A stretch of 64,000 nucleotides of DNA from Azophilus sp965221755. GTDB lineage: Bacteria > Pseudomonadota > Gammaproteobacteria > Pseudomonadales > Azotimanducaceae. The stretch covers positions 1,426,001-1,490,000 of the forward strand of contig OZ244921.1 in assembly GCA_965221755.1 (NCBI GenBank), read 5' to 3'. The translations under genes and the position numbers were made by a program. Position 1 is the stretch's first letter. The number at the start of each line of letters is the position of its first letter. Of this stretch, positions 25,874-34,785 are shown piece after piece. Below the pieces are notes generated by a model. It did no database searches. It was not told the origin of the DNA and worked only from the letters and a program-made list of their open reading frames with translations.

Positions 25874-26734
25874 CTAGCCGACGGCGTCAAGATAGGCGCT
25901 GACCCGAGCCAAGTGCCCATCGACGTCCGCAGCGCCCGCATTGTGGGTGGCGACGGCGATATGGGTTGCGCCCATGGCCCGCCACTTGTCGGCGTGCGCC
26001 CGCCAGCGTTCGGGGGTGCCGCCAGCGAACTGGGCCTGAGCTTGGATGCCGAAGCCGTCCCAAGTCCGGCCCGCAGCTTCGCGCTGGGCGCGCAACGCAT
26101 CAATGCAGGCTTGGCTCTTGGCGCTGGGACCGCCGAGCGGCATCCAGCCGTCGCCGAGCTCGGCGCAGCGCTTGAGCAAGGCCGGGGCGCTGCCGCCAAA
26201 CCAGATGGGCACCGGGCGCGACGGGCGCGGATTGATGCCGGCTTGGGTGACGCGGTGGTAGTCGCCCTCGAAGCTGAAGGCGTCCTCGCGCCATAGGCGG
26301 CGCATCAAGCCGACCTGCTCCGCCTGGCGCCTGCCGCGGTTGCTGAAGTCCTCGTTCAGGGCTTCGTACTCAATGGCGTTCCAACCGGTGCCGACGCCGA
26401 GGCGCAGCCGATCGTTCGACAGCAGCGCCACTTGTGCCGCCTGCTTGGCCACTAGGGCGGTTTGCCGCTGGGGCAGTATCAGGACCGTGGTCACCAGCTC
26501 CAGCCGGGTGGTCACGGCTGCGACGAAGGCATGGAAGGTCAGGGGCTCGTGAAAGGCGACGTCCTTGTCGTAGGGGCCGCTCCAGCCGCCGGGCCGGTTC
26601 CGGTCGGCGCCCAGCACGTGGTCATAGACCAGCAGGTGGGTGATGCCCAGCGCCTCAAGGCCTTGGGCATAGGCCTTGATGGCTTCCGGATCCGTGCCGA
26701 TTTCGTTGTGGGGCAGGACGGCGCCGATTTGCAT
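25874..26734 (-). CDS. LLM-class flavin/F420-dependent oxidoreductase
   Basis: A 286-residue luciferase-like protein: MQIGAVLPHNEIG, LLVYDHVLGAD, VTTVLILPQRQTALVAKQAA, GVGTGWNAIEYEALNEDF and PIWFGGSAPALLKRCAELG. It is probably FMN- or F420-dependent, acting on an unknown carbonyl or hydroxyl substrate. ATG 26734 is supported by GGAG seven bases upstream; an upstream Met in the same frame (MIQTHKRRPT) lacks that. Confidence 0.83.
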   Translation of the reverse strand: MQIGAVLPHNEIGTDPEAIKAYAQGLEALGITHLLVYDHVLGADRNRPGGWSGPYDKDVAFHEPLTFHAFVAAVTTRLELVTTVLILPQRQTALVAKQAAQVALLSNDRLRLGVGTGWNAIEYEALNEDFSNRGRRQAEQVGLMRRLWREDAFSFEGDYHRVTQAGINPRPSRPVPIWFGGSAPALLKRCAELGDGWMPLGGPSAKSQACIDALRAQREAAGRTWDGFGIQAQAQFAGGTPERWRAHADKWRAMGATHIAVATHNAGAADVDGHLARVSAYLDAVG

Positions 26735-27010
26735 GGTGGGTCTCCGCTTGTGGGTTTGGATCATAAAGGGGGCGCCAACCTATCACATCGGCGTCCGGGC
26801 AATTGGGGCGTTGGCGGTTGCAAAGCGTCGATTTCCCACGGTCGCGCAAGCGATGACGTGCGGATTTTTCGAGTCGCGGGCCCGATCATGGAGCCATGTC
26901 CCGCAAGCCGAAATCCGCCGTGCGGCCGGTGGTCGCCCGACAGGCCCGATCCTGTGCTAACTTCCGTTTCCGCCAACGACGCTTTGAGCCGCCGGCCCAA
27001 GGAGCTTGCC

Positions 27011-27775
27011 ATGAGCCAAACCCAACCGTTGCCCGCCAACGGCCCGCCGGACTTCCGGCTGCCCTTGGCCAAGCCGCGCCGGCGCCCGATCCTGACGCGG
27101 GACGACTACCCGGAATCGGACGGCAAGCCCGTGGGTGAGACCCGTCTTCATGTTCTGGTGACGTTCCGCCTGTTCGGCGCGCTCTTTTGCGCGCACCAAG
27201 ATCGCGACGACGTCATTGTCGGGTGCGACCAGCTCATGTACTACGAACAGGACAACATCCGGAAATTCCTGGTGCCCGACATTTTCGTGGCGCTTGGCGT
27301 CCAGCCGCGTCCCGATGCGGAGCGCCAGACTTGGCGAATCTGGGAGGAGGGCGGCTATGGTCCGGACTTCGTCCTGGAGGTGACCTCCAAGTCCACCCGC
27401 AGGCATGACGAGGGACGCAAGCACCGCATCTACGAAGAGCTCGGGGTCCGCGAATACTGGCAATACGACCCGACGGCGGACTACTTGAAGCCGGAACTGA
27501 AGGGCCATCGCCTGGGCCCCGGCGGCAAGTTCGAGCCTGTGGCCCTTGAGCGGCGCGGCGAGCTGCTTCTCGGGCCGAGCCTGCTGGGCTTCGAACTCCA
27601 TCTGCGCGACGGCAACCTGCGCCTCTTCGACCCGCGCCGCGGCTACCTGCGTGGCCATGAGGAGGAAGCCGAAGCCCGACAGGAGGCGGAGCGGGCACGG
27701 CGGGAGGCGGACGCAGCGCGTCGCGCCGCCGAGGCGCGGGTTGCGGAGCTGGAGCGGCGGCTGCGCGGCCAGTGA
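27011..27775 (+). CDS. Uma2-family protein with C-terminal coiled coil
   Basis: A 254-residue Uma2 protein. The restriction-endonuclease-like core contains LVPDIFVALGV (active-site aspartate), PDFVLEVTSKSTRRHDEGRK (E-V-T-S-K, acid and lysine present) and YEELGVREYWQYDP. The last ~45 residues are an Arg/Glu/Ala-rich coiled coil (EARQEAERARREADAARR). Such Uma2 genes are often multicopy and their role is unknown. GGAG lies six bases before the ATG. The ileS start lies 40 bases downstream. Confidence 0.82.
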   Translation: MSQTQPLPANGPPDFRLPLAKPRRRPILTRDDYPESDGKPVGETRLHVLVTFRLFGALFCAHQDRDDVIVGCDQLMYYEQDNIRKFLVPDIFVALGVQPRPDAERQTWRIWEEGGYGPDFVLEVTSKSTRRHDEGRKHRIYEELGVREYWQYDPTADYLKPELKGHRLGPGGKFEPVALERRGELLLGPSLLGFELHLRDGNLRLFDPRRGYLRGHEEEAEARQEAERARREADAARRAAEARVAELERRLRGQ

Positions 27776-27815
27776 TCGGCTAAAATCCGCACCCCTTCCC
27801 CACTTTCAGGAAACC

Positions 27816-30800
27816 ATGGCGGAACCGGCCTCAACGACGGGCAGCTTTTCCTTCGTGCGCATGGAGCACGAGGTGCTCAGGCTTTGGGAGCGCTCCAAGG
27901 TTTTTGAGCGCTCCCTGGACCAGCGCCAAGGCAAAAAACCCTACGTCTTTTACGATGGCCCGCCCTTCGCCACCGGCCTGCCGCACCACGGCCACATCGT
28001 CGCGAGCACCATCAAGGACATCGTGCCGCGCTACTGGACCATGAAGGGGCGCCACGTGCTGCGCCGCTTCGGCTGGGACTGCCACGGCCTGCCCATCGAG
28101 CACGAGATCGACAAGCGGCTGGGCATGTCCGCCCAGCAGGCGGTGGCGAAGCTTGGGGTGGCCGGCTACAACGACGAATGCCGGGCCATCGTCGGCCGCT
28201 ACGTCGCCCAGTGGCGGCGGACCATCACCCGCCTCGGCCGATGGGTGGACTTCGACAACGACTACAAGACCATGGACGCTTGGTACATGGAGTCCCTCTG
28301 GTGGGTGGTCAAGGCGCTTTGGGAACGCGGGCTGATCTACCAAGGCCGGAAGGTCATGCCGGTTTCGACGGCCTTGGAGACGCCGTTGTCGAACTTCGAG
28401 GCAAGCGCCAACTACATGGAGGTGCAGGATCCAGCGATCACGGTTTTGCTGAAGCTGAACGATGAGGATGCCTACCTGTCGGTCTGGACCACCACGCCCT
28501 GGACCCTGCCGTCCAACCTGGCCGTCTGCGTCAACGCCGGCCTGGACTACGTCAAGGCCTTGGACGCCGCTTCAGGCCGGCACATCTATTTGGCCGAGGG
28601 GCGGCTTGCCGCCTACGGCGATCTTGAAGTGAAGGCCCGGCTGCGCGGCAGCGATCTGGCTGGACGGTCCTACGCTCCCCCCTTCCCCTACTTTGCGGAG
28701 CAGCGGAGGCGGGGCGCCTTCACAGTGGTGGCCGACGATTACGTCACCGCCGATGAGGGCACCGGCCTCGTGCATCAGGCGCCGGCCTTCGGCGAGGACG
28801 ATGCCCGGGTGCTGAAGGCGGCGGGCATCGAGGCCTTCGCCTGCCCGGTCAGCATGCAGGGCCGGTTCACCGAGGAGGCCAGCGACTTCGCGGGCCTTTA
28901 CGTCAAGGACGCCGACCGCGCCATCATTCGGCATCTGAAGGATGCCGGCGCCCTGTACCGCGAGGAGACGGTGCGCCACGCCTATCCCTACTGCTACCGC
29001 TCGGACACCCCGTTGATCTACCGGGCGGTGCCCAGTTGGTACGTGCGGGTCACGGCCATCGCGGACAAGCTGCTTGCGGCCAATGCCCAAGTGCATTGGG
29101 TGCCGGAGCACATCAAGGACGGCCGCTTCGGCAACTGGCTCAAGGGTGCGGTGGATTGGGCCATCTCCCGCAACCGGGTGTGGGGCACCCCCATTCCCAT
29201 TTGGATCAACGACCTGTCCGGCGCAGCGGTTTGCATCGGTTCGCTGGACGAGCTTGAGGCCCGCACCGGGGTGCGACCTGAGGACCTGCACCGGGAGCAC
29301 GTGGATCCGCTGACCTTTTCCATTGCGGGCGAGGAAGGCACCTACCGCCGCATCCCTGAGGTGCTCGACTGCTGGTTCGAATCCGGTTCCATGCCCTATG
29401 CGCAGCTGCACTACCCGTTCGAGAACCGGGACATCTTCGAGGCGGGCTTTCCGGCTGAGTTCATCGCCGAAGGCCTGGACCAGACCCGGGGCTGGTTCTA
29501 CACCCTCACCGTGCTGGCCGCGGCGCTCCACGAGAAGCCCGCATTCCGCAACGTCATCGTCAACGGCATGGTGATGGCCGCCGACGGCAAGAAGATGTCC
29601 AAGCGGCTGAGGAACTACACGCCGCCGGACGAGCTGATGGAGACCTTCGGCGCGGATGCCCTGCGGCTGTACCTGATCAACTCCGGCCTGGTCCGCGCGG
29701 AGGAGCAGCGCTTCGCCGACGCGGGAGTGCGCGACATGACCCGGCGCGCCCTGCTGCCGTGGGTCAACGCCTTCGCGTTCCTTAAGACCTACGCCGAGAT
29801 CGACGGCTGGTCGCCGGAAAAAGGCGGCCACCTTGGCGACAACGTGCTCGACCAGTGGATTTTGTCGCGGCTGCAGACGTTGAAGGCGGGCGTGGCCCGG
29901 GAGATGGACGCCTACCGGCTTTACAACGTCGTGCCCAAGCTGTTCGAGTTCATCGAGGACCTGACCAATTGGTACATTCGCCTCAACCGCAGCCGCTTCT
30001 GGGGCGAGGGAATCACCGCCGACAAGATCGCCGCCTTCGCCACCCTGCACGCCGCCCTGCAGGAGCTGAGCTTGGTCATGGCCCCCTTTGCGCCGTTTCT
30101 CTCCGAGCACCTCTACCAAGCGCTTGCCCAATTCGGCGGCGGCAAGCCGAAGCCGGAATCGGTGCATCTGTGCGACTATCCCAAGGCGGAAAAGGGCTTT
30201 GTCAAACCTGCCTTGGAAACCGCCGTGGCGCGCCTGCGGCAGGTGATCCTGCTCGGGCGGGCGCAGCGCGAGGAGGCCAGGATTGGTCTGCGCACCCCCT
30301 TAAGGCGGCTCACCGTCATTCACCGGGATCCGAACCTGCTTGATGAGATCAGCAAGCTCAGCGCCACCATCAAGGCGGAACTGAATGTGCAGGCGCTGAC
30401 CTTCGACAGCGACGAGGCGCGCTACATCGAACTGGTCGCCAAACCCAACTTCAGGGTGCTGGGCAAGCGCCTTGGCAAGCGCATGAAGGCCTTTGCCGCC
30501 GCCATCGGATCGTTGTCGGCGGCGCAAGTCGCCAAGTTTCAGGCCGATGGCGAGCTCATGCTCGACGGCGAACGCTTCGGCGCCGAGGAGATCGCGGTGC
30601 GGCACCAACCGCTGCCGGACTCCGGCGCCGCGACTGACGGCGAAATCAGCGTGGTCTTGGACTGCGCTTTGACCGATGACCTGATTCGCGGCGGCCATGC
30701 CCGGGAGCTGGTCAACCGGGTGCAGCGGGCGCGCCGGGAGCACGGTTTCGCGGTGTCCGACCGCATCGTGCTGCGCTATGAAGCCGCCGAGGCCTTGGCG

Positions 30801-30956
30801 CTGGCCGCCGATGAGCACCGGGACTACATCATGCGGGAGACCCTATGCACCACCTTTGAGCGGGTCGAGCTCGGCGACGGCGACGCGCCCGTCGAGGTGG
30901 AGATCGACGGAATGGCGCTGCGCTTCTCCATGACGCGGGCGGTGTACTATAGCTGA
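27816..30956 (+). CDS. ileS: Isoleucyl-tRNA synthetase, eukaryote-like (IleS2) type
   Basis: A 1046-residue class I synthetase charging tRNA-Ile. The HIGH motif is HHGH (57-60) after YVFYDGPPFATGLP; KMSKR follows at ~593-597. The N-terminal style (FxxGLPHxGHIxxxTIKDIVPRYW) and the lack of a C-terminal zinc site with paired CxxC place it in the IleRS2 group shared with eukaryotes. Known members of that group are naturally less sensitive to mupirocin. The start is ATG 27816, which removes a long upstream in-frame overlap with the Uma2 gene. Confidence 0.93.
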   Translation: MAEPASTTGSFSFVRMEHEVLRLWERSKVFERSLDQRQGKKPYVFYDGPPFATGLPHHGHIVASTIKDIVPRYWTMKGRHVLRRFGWDCHGLPIEHEIDKRLGMSAQQAVAKLGVAGYNDECRAIVGRYVAQWRRTITRLGRWVDFDNDYKTMDAWYMESLWWVVKALWERGLIYQGRKVMPVSTALETPLSNFEASANYMEVQDPAITVLLKLNDEDAYLSVWTTTPWTLPSNLAVCVNAGLDYVKALDAASGRHIYLAEGRLAAYGDLEVKARLRGSDLAGRSYAPPFPYFAEQRRRGAFTVVADDYVTADEGTGLVHQAPAFGEDDARVLKAAGIEAFACPVSMQGRFTEEASDFAGLYVKDADRAIIRHLKDAGALYREETVRHAYPYCYRSDTPLIYRAVPSWYVRVTAIADKLLAANAQVHWVPEHIKDGRFGNWLKGAVDWAISRNRVWGTPIPIWINDLSGAAVCIGSLDELEARTGVRPEDLHREHVDPLTFSIAGEEGTYRRIPEVLDCWFESGSMPYAQLHYPFENRDIFEAGFPAEFIAEGLDQTRGWFYTLTVLAAALHEKPAFRNVIVNGMVMAADGKKMSKRLRNYTPPDELMETFGADALRLYLINSGLVRAEEQRFADAGVRDMTRRALLPWVNAFAFLKTYAEIDGWSPEKGGHLGDNVLDQWILSRLQTLKAGVAREMDAYRLYNVVPKLFEFIEDLTNWYIRLNRSRFWGEGITADKIAAFATLHAALQELSLVMAPFAPFLSEHLYQALAQFGGGKPKPESVHLCDYPKAEKGFVKPALETAVARLRQVILLGRAQREEARIGLRTPLRRLTVIHRDPNLLDEISKLSATIKAELNVQALTFDSDEARYIELVAKPNFRVLGKRLGKRMKAFAAAIGSLSAAQVAKFQADGELMLDGERFGAEEIAVRHQPLPDSGAATDGEISVVLDCALTDDLIRGGHARELVNRVQRARREHGFAVSDRIVLRYEAAEALALAADEHRDYIMRETLCTTFERVELGDGDAPVEVEIDGMALRFSMTRAVYYS

Positions 30957-30961
30957 ACCCG

Positions 30962-31753
30962 TCAGTTGCCCGTGAAGTTGGGCGTGGTTTTGGCCAAGTA
31001 GGCCTGCATGGCGGCGCGCCGGTCGTCGCTGCCGGTGGCCAGCAGGTTTTGGTCAGCGTCCATGTGCATGATGGCGGCATCAAGAGCGCCGGCGATCTGA
31101 TTGACGCTGCGCTTGATCATCTGCGCGGCGACGGGCGACTTGCCCGCGTAGCGCTCGGCCATCTCCTTGGCTGCCTGAAGCAGGCGCCCGCTCGGCACCC
31201 GCTCGTCGAGAACGCCCCAGGCAAGCAGGGTGTGGGCTGGGATGCGTTCGCCGCCGATCACCAGCCGCTTGGCTCTGGCGGCGCCGACCAAGCGCACCAG
31301 CGGGGGCAGGCTGCGCCACATCAAGTTGAGGCCAATGTCGATTTCCGGGTACTGCATGAAGCAGTCGTCAGCGCCGATGCGGAAATCGAGCGCGGTGGCG
31401 ATGCAGGCGCCGCCGCCCACGGCCGCGCCGTTCCAAGCGGCGATGGTGATCTGGTCCATTTGCGTCAGTGCGCTGATGCAGCGTTCGCCGATGCGCATTC
31501 GGCGGCGGCGCAGCACTAGCGGCGCGCGATAGGCGCTGCCTTCGTCAGTGAGGTCGGCTCCGGAGGAAAAGTGCCTGCCTGCGCCCGTGAAGACGACCAC
31601 CCGAGTCTCGGCATCGTCGCGAAAGGCCAGCGCGGCGGCCTCGATCTCCTCCAGGTGCCCGTAGTGCAAGGCGTTGGCCTTGGCGGCGCGGTTGAAGGTG
31701 ACCGTAGCGATGGCCGGGGCTGTCCGCTCGACCTTGAGATGGCGGTAGTTCAT
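30962..31753 (-). CDS. Enoyl-CoA hydratase/isomerase family protein
   Basis: A 263-residue crotonase-fold protein. The oxyanion-hole segments GRHFSSGADL and WNGAAVGGGACIA are intact, followed by QYPEIDIGLNL with acidic residues at the catalytic position. C-terminal helices contain SVNQIAGALDAAIMHM. It probably acts on an acyl-CoA in beta-oxidation or amino-acid breakdown. Directly upstream on the same strand lies a decayed relative (31754-32001), then the SMP-30 gene. Confidence 0.85.
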   Translation of the reverse strand: MNYRHLKVERTAPAIATVTFNRAAKANALHYGHLEEIEAAALAFRDDAETRVVVFTGAGRHFSSGADLTDEGSAYRAPLVLRRRRMRIGERCISALTQMDQITIAAWNGAAVGGGACIATALDFRIGADDCFMQYPEIDIGLNLMWRSLPPLVRLVGAARAKRLVIGGERIPAHTLLAWGVLDERVPSGRLLQAAKEMAERYAGKSPVAAQMIKRSVNQIAGALDAAIMHMDADQNLLATGSDDRRAAMQAYLAKTTPNFTGN

Positions 31754-32001
31754 GGCCGCAACCCTACTTGGACAGGCGCTGGCCCCGCCGCCGTTGCGTG
31801 GGTTTCGGCCTCAAGCCGATTGGCGGGCACCACGAAGTTGGCGAGGCCCAAGCGCTGGCGCTCCCCGGCGCTTCCCCGGGGCCGGACAGGCAGTGGATCT
31901 CCTAGGCCTTGGCGGCGCCCACCAAGCAGGAGAGGAAATAAGGCGTCGCCGCTGAAGCCGACCTTGGCGAGGGCGGAGGTTTCGACGGGGGTTTTGGACA
32001 T
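31754..32001 (-). pseudogene. Enoyl-CoA hydratase fragment, frameshifted
   Basis: On the minus strand, AKVGFSGD opens in one frame, LVGAAKA then a stop then EIHCLSG follows in another, and RLGLANFVVPANRLEAETHA returns. These are consecutive segments of a crotonase C-terminal half, so the gene is a remnant with at least two indels and a stop. Its opening ATG overlaps the stop region of the SMP-30 gene. It ends just before the start of the intact enoyl-CoA hydratase gene. Confidence 0.6.
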
Positions 32002-32002
32002 G

Positions 32003-32866
32003 TCAATCCGCGCCCTCCAAACGGGTGCGCGCGGCGGCGACCGGCAGCCCTGCCACATCAGCGCGAATGCGGAAAACCGCCCCGGCGCGATCGCTTTGGC
32101 TGCCCTCGGAGCCCGAAACGATGTAAAGGTCGCGCCGGTCAGCGCCGCCAAAGCACACGCTCGTACACATGGGCTGCGGAATCTCGATGAAGCTCTGCCG
32201 CATCCCGGAATCGGAGTAAACGCTCACTCCATTGCCTCCGGCCAAGGCCACCCAAACCGCCCCGTCCTCGGAAACGGCTAAGCCGTCCGGCGACCCGTCG
32301 TCGGTCTCGACGAACGCCCGCTTCTCGCCCAACGTCCCGTCAGCGGCGACGCTGTAGCAGAAGACCGTTTGGCGGCGGGAGTCGGAGTGGTACAGGGTGG
32401 TTCCGTCGGGCGAAAAGCCGAGGCCGTTGGTGAGCTGCACATCGCGCGCCACCACGCGGGCCGAACCATCCAAGTCAACTAGGTACAGATCGCCCGCCCG
32501 CGGCTCGCGGCCGTCATCAAAAACCGGGCTGGCCCCCAAAGCGCCCGCATAGATGCGCCCGGCGGCATCGGTGGTGAGGTCATTGAAGCCAATGACGCCT
32601 GCGGGTTCATCCTGCTCCAGCACGGTGACCGTGGCGCCACCGGAAAACGGCTTGAAGGACAGGTTCCGACCGCTGACGATCAAGCCGCCCGCCTCATGCA
32701 GCGCCATGCCGCCGATGCCGCGGCGGTGCTCGAACACCGTCTCCGCGGCACCGTCAAGCCCCAACCGGAAGACGCCGCCGAACATCACGTCGCTGAACAG
32801 CAGCCCCTTGCCGTCCTCCCACACCGGCCCCTCGACGAGGCCGTATCCTTGTGCCAGTTGGTCCAT
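32003..32866 (-). CDS. SMP-30/gluconolactonase-like beta-propeller
   Basis: A 287-residue six-bladed propeller lactonase: GLVEGPVWEDGKGLLFSD (metal-binding Glu), GFNDLTTDAAGRIYAG (Asn ligand), TNGLGFSPDGTTLYHSDS (Asn) and SPDGLAVSEDGAVWVA (Asp). The four-ligand metal site of SMP-30 is present. It probably hydrolyses a sugar lactone. AGGAG precedes ATG 32866 closely. Confidence 0.85.
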   Translation of the reverse strand: MDQLAQGYGLVEGPVWEDGKGLLFSDVMFGGVFRLGLDGAAETVFEHRRGIGGMALHEAGGLIVSGRNLSFKPFSGGATVTVLEQDEPAGVIGFNDLTTDAAGRIYAGALGASPVFDDGREPRAGDLYLVDLDGSARVVARDVQLTNGLGFSPDGTTLYHSDSRRQTVFCYSVAADGTLGEKRAFVETDDGSPDGLAVSEDGAVWVALAGGNGVSVYSDSGMRQSFIEIPQPMCTSVCFGGADRRDLYIVSGSEGSQSDRAGAVFRIRADVAGLPVAAARTRLEGAD

Positions 32867-33273
32867 GTCCGCTCCTGTTTTGGGGTAGTTTACTCGACTT
32901 GGGGAGATTGGGTTCTTGGAACGACTTGGCACCACCCCGTGGCGCTGTCGTTCTCAAACTACAGCTCGCGCAATATGGTCGGTCGGACTGGCTGACAAGC
33001 TGAAAGGATGAAGCCCGTGCCAGACCTATCGGCCGACTGGATGCGGACGAGCTGAGGTGTGAGTTGGGCGATGCAGTCTGTCCAATTCGTCATTGCGGGC
33101 GATTATCGGTCAATCGGCGCAGGCGAGTGAATGGGACGAGGCGGCTCTCACCAGGGAGAGTGGACCGAATGGCATCGGCAATGGATGATGCGGTGGCCAA
33201 AAAACCACCAAGGCTGTTGTCGTTAACCGCAACGATGGCGATGGTTGCTTCTGGCCATTCCCTTGCGCCCCGG
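32867..33273. other. Intergenic region, nothing recognised
   Basis: Between the SMP-30 gene and the HsdR remnant no reading frame has a recognisable domain, and no repeat copy was seen. Confidence 0.4.
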
Positions 33274-33474
33274 TCATTCGTGCGGGATCCACCCCAACCG
33301 CCTCTTCAATTCGTCGTCGGTTAGGCCAAGCTGCTCGCCGCGAGCGCCTGCCTCACGGATTTCGCGCGCCAGTTCGATCAGCTCCTCAATGACCTGAGCC
33401 GCAGCCACCGACCGGTTCTGGTAGCGGCGAAGGGCAACGTCCAGCATCTCAGCGAAGGATCGCGCCTGCACCAT
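33274..33474 (-). pseudogene. HsdR (type I restriction) C-terminal remnant
   Basis: The 66 codons from 33474 read VQARSFAEMLDVALRRYQNR then AQVIEELIELAREIREA and LGLTDDELKRRLGW. This is the conserved C-terminal helical end of the HsdR motor subunit of type I restriction systems. The ~900 residues before it and HsdM/HsdS are absent, so only a scar of a restriction locus remains. Confidence 0.65.
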
Positions 33475-33562
33475 GGATGTAGGATGCCTCCGCACAGGGG
33501 AAATGCGATTACACTGCCGCTTGCGTCCAAGCTGCCAAGGCATGCTTAAGAGGGGAGTTCGG

Positions 33563-34753
33563 TTGGCCAATCAAGACTTGTTTGCTCCTGGTGCGGGTGG
33601 CGTCCCCGAGGTGGTCGTCGGGCGCGACAACATGCTCAACGACTTCGACTGGCGAATTCAGGTTCTGCAGCGCGGGGGCAGGGGCGAGAACATTGTGCTT
33701 GTGGGGCCGCGAGGCAACGGCAAGACGGTGCTTTGCCGCAAGATCGAGATGATGGCGCAAGATCGGGGCATTCCCGCGCTGGCCTTGAGCGGCGGGGAGG
33801 TTCCGACGGTCCCGAACCTCTTGGGCAAGCTGGCCAAGCCGTCGCTCTGGCGACGTTGGGGCCTTGGGGAGCTGAGCCTCAGCATCCCGGAGCTGGCCAA
33901 GGTTGGCGTGCGGCTCGCCAGTGAGGCTGAGAGCGCGCTTGAGGAGGCGCTTCGCAAGTGCGCCGCTCCCAAGGGATTGGTGGTCACTTTGGACGAGGCG
34001 CACGTTGCCGCTCCGCAGGTGGCGCGGGCGCTGCTGAACGCTGCTCAGATGGTGGCTAACGAAACCCGGCTGCTCGTCGTGGTCGCGGGAACGCCTGCGC
34101 TCGACTGGCGTTTGCGCCTGTGGAGCGCCACCTTCTCCGAACGGGCGGACTTCCGGCGGGTCCGCGGTCTGTCCACCGATGAAATCCGCGCAGGGCTGCG
34201 GCAGCCGTTTGCGCAGCGAACGCCCGAGATCGCAGTCACCGAAGATGCCGTCACGGCGGTCGCGGAGGACTGCGGCGGCTACCCCTATTTCCTCCAGCAA
34301 TGGGGCTATCGATTGGAGCAATTGCAGCGCCGCGTCATCGACCGCGAGGCGGTGGAGGCTGTTCGAGAAGCGGTGATGGGTGCCCGAAGAGCGCAGTATG
34401 GGCGGCGTTGGAGCGAGATGCTCGATGCTGGCGTTGTCGGGGCCGCCGAAGCCTTGGCCCGCGCTGGATTGGCCCAACGCGGCTTACCGCTTAAGGCCGT
34501 TCAAAAGACGCTGCGCGAACACTATGCGGCGCTCGGCTTCGAGGCGGCGGCGGCGCGTTGCGCGCTGGTGGAACTGGCCGACATTGGCTACATCTGGGAT
34601 GAGTCCGGGGAGTCGGAGGCCTATGTGGCCGCCATCCCGACGCTGGCTGGCTACACGCTCGCCAAAGCGGAAAGCTATGACATGAATAGCGTCATAGCCA
34701 ACTTCGGCTTGCGGCTTGAGCGCTGGCGCCAGGAGCAAGCTGCGGGCCTCTGA
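33563..34753 (+). CDS. AAA ATPase of unknown function
   Basis: An ATPase of 396 residues from TTG 33563 (403 from ATG 33542). Walker A is VGPRGNGKTV, Walker B VVTLDEAHVAAPQ, and sensor-like VVAGTPALDW and RGLSTDEIRAGL follow; the rest is helical, as in AAA_16/Orc-like ATPases. TTG is preferred because AGGGGAG lies five bases upstream. It stands beside the HsdR remnant and may belong to mobile or defence DNA, but no partner is visible. Confidence 0.75.
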   Translation: MANQDLFAPGAGGVPEVVVGRDNMLNDFDWRIQVLQRGGRGENIVLVGPRGNGKTVLCRKIEMMAQDRGIPALALSGGEVPTVPNLLGKLAKPSLWRRWGLGELSLSIPELAKVGVRLASEAESALEEALRKCAAPKGLVVTLDEAHVAAPQVARALLNAAQMVANETRLLVVVAGTPALDWRLRLWSATFSERADFRRVRGLSTDEIRAGLRQPFAQRTPEIAVTEDAVTAVAEDCGGYPYFLQQWGYRLEQLQRRVIDREAVEAVREAVMGARRAQYGRRWSEMLDAGVVGAAEALARAGLAQRGLPLKAVQKTLREHYAALGFEAAAARCALVELADIGYIWDESGESEAYVAAIPTLAGYTLAKAESYDMNSVIANFGLRLERWRQEQAAGL

Positions 34754-34785
34754 CCCAGGGGCTTGGGGCTTGCAGGACAAACGCC

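Noticed and set aside
27546..27815. Upstream extension of the ileS frame
   Set aside because: It overlaps the Uma2 gene and the extra residues do not resemble IleRS; ATG 27816 gives the family start.
29370..29400. tRNA T-loop-like GGTTCGAATCC
   Set aside because: It encodes the conserved CWFESGS segment of IleRS and no cloverleaf can be built around it.
28572..30167. 531-codon minus-strand frame inside ileS
   Set aside because: It is antisense to a clear tRNA synthetase and has no recognisable motif.
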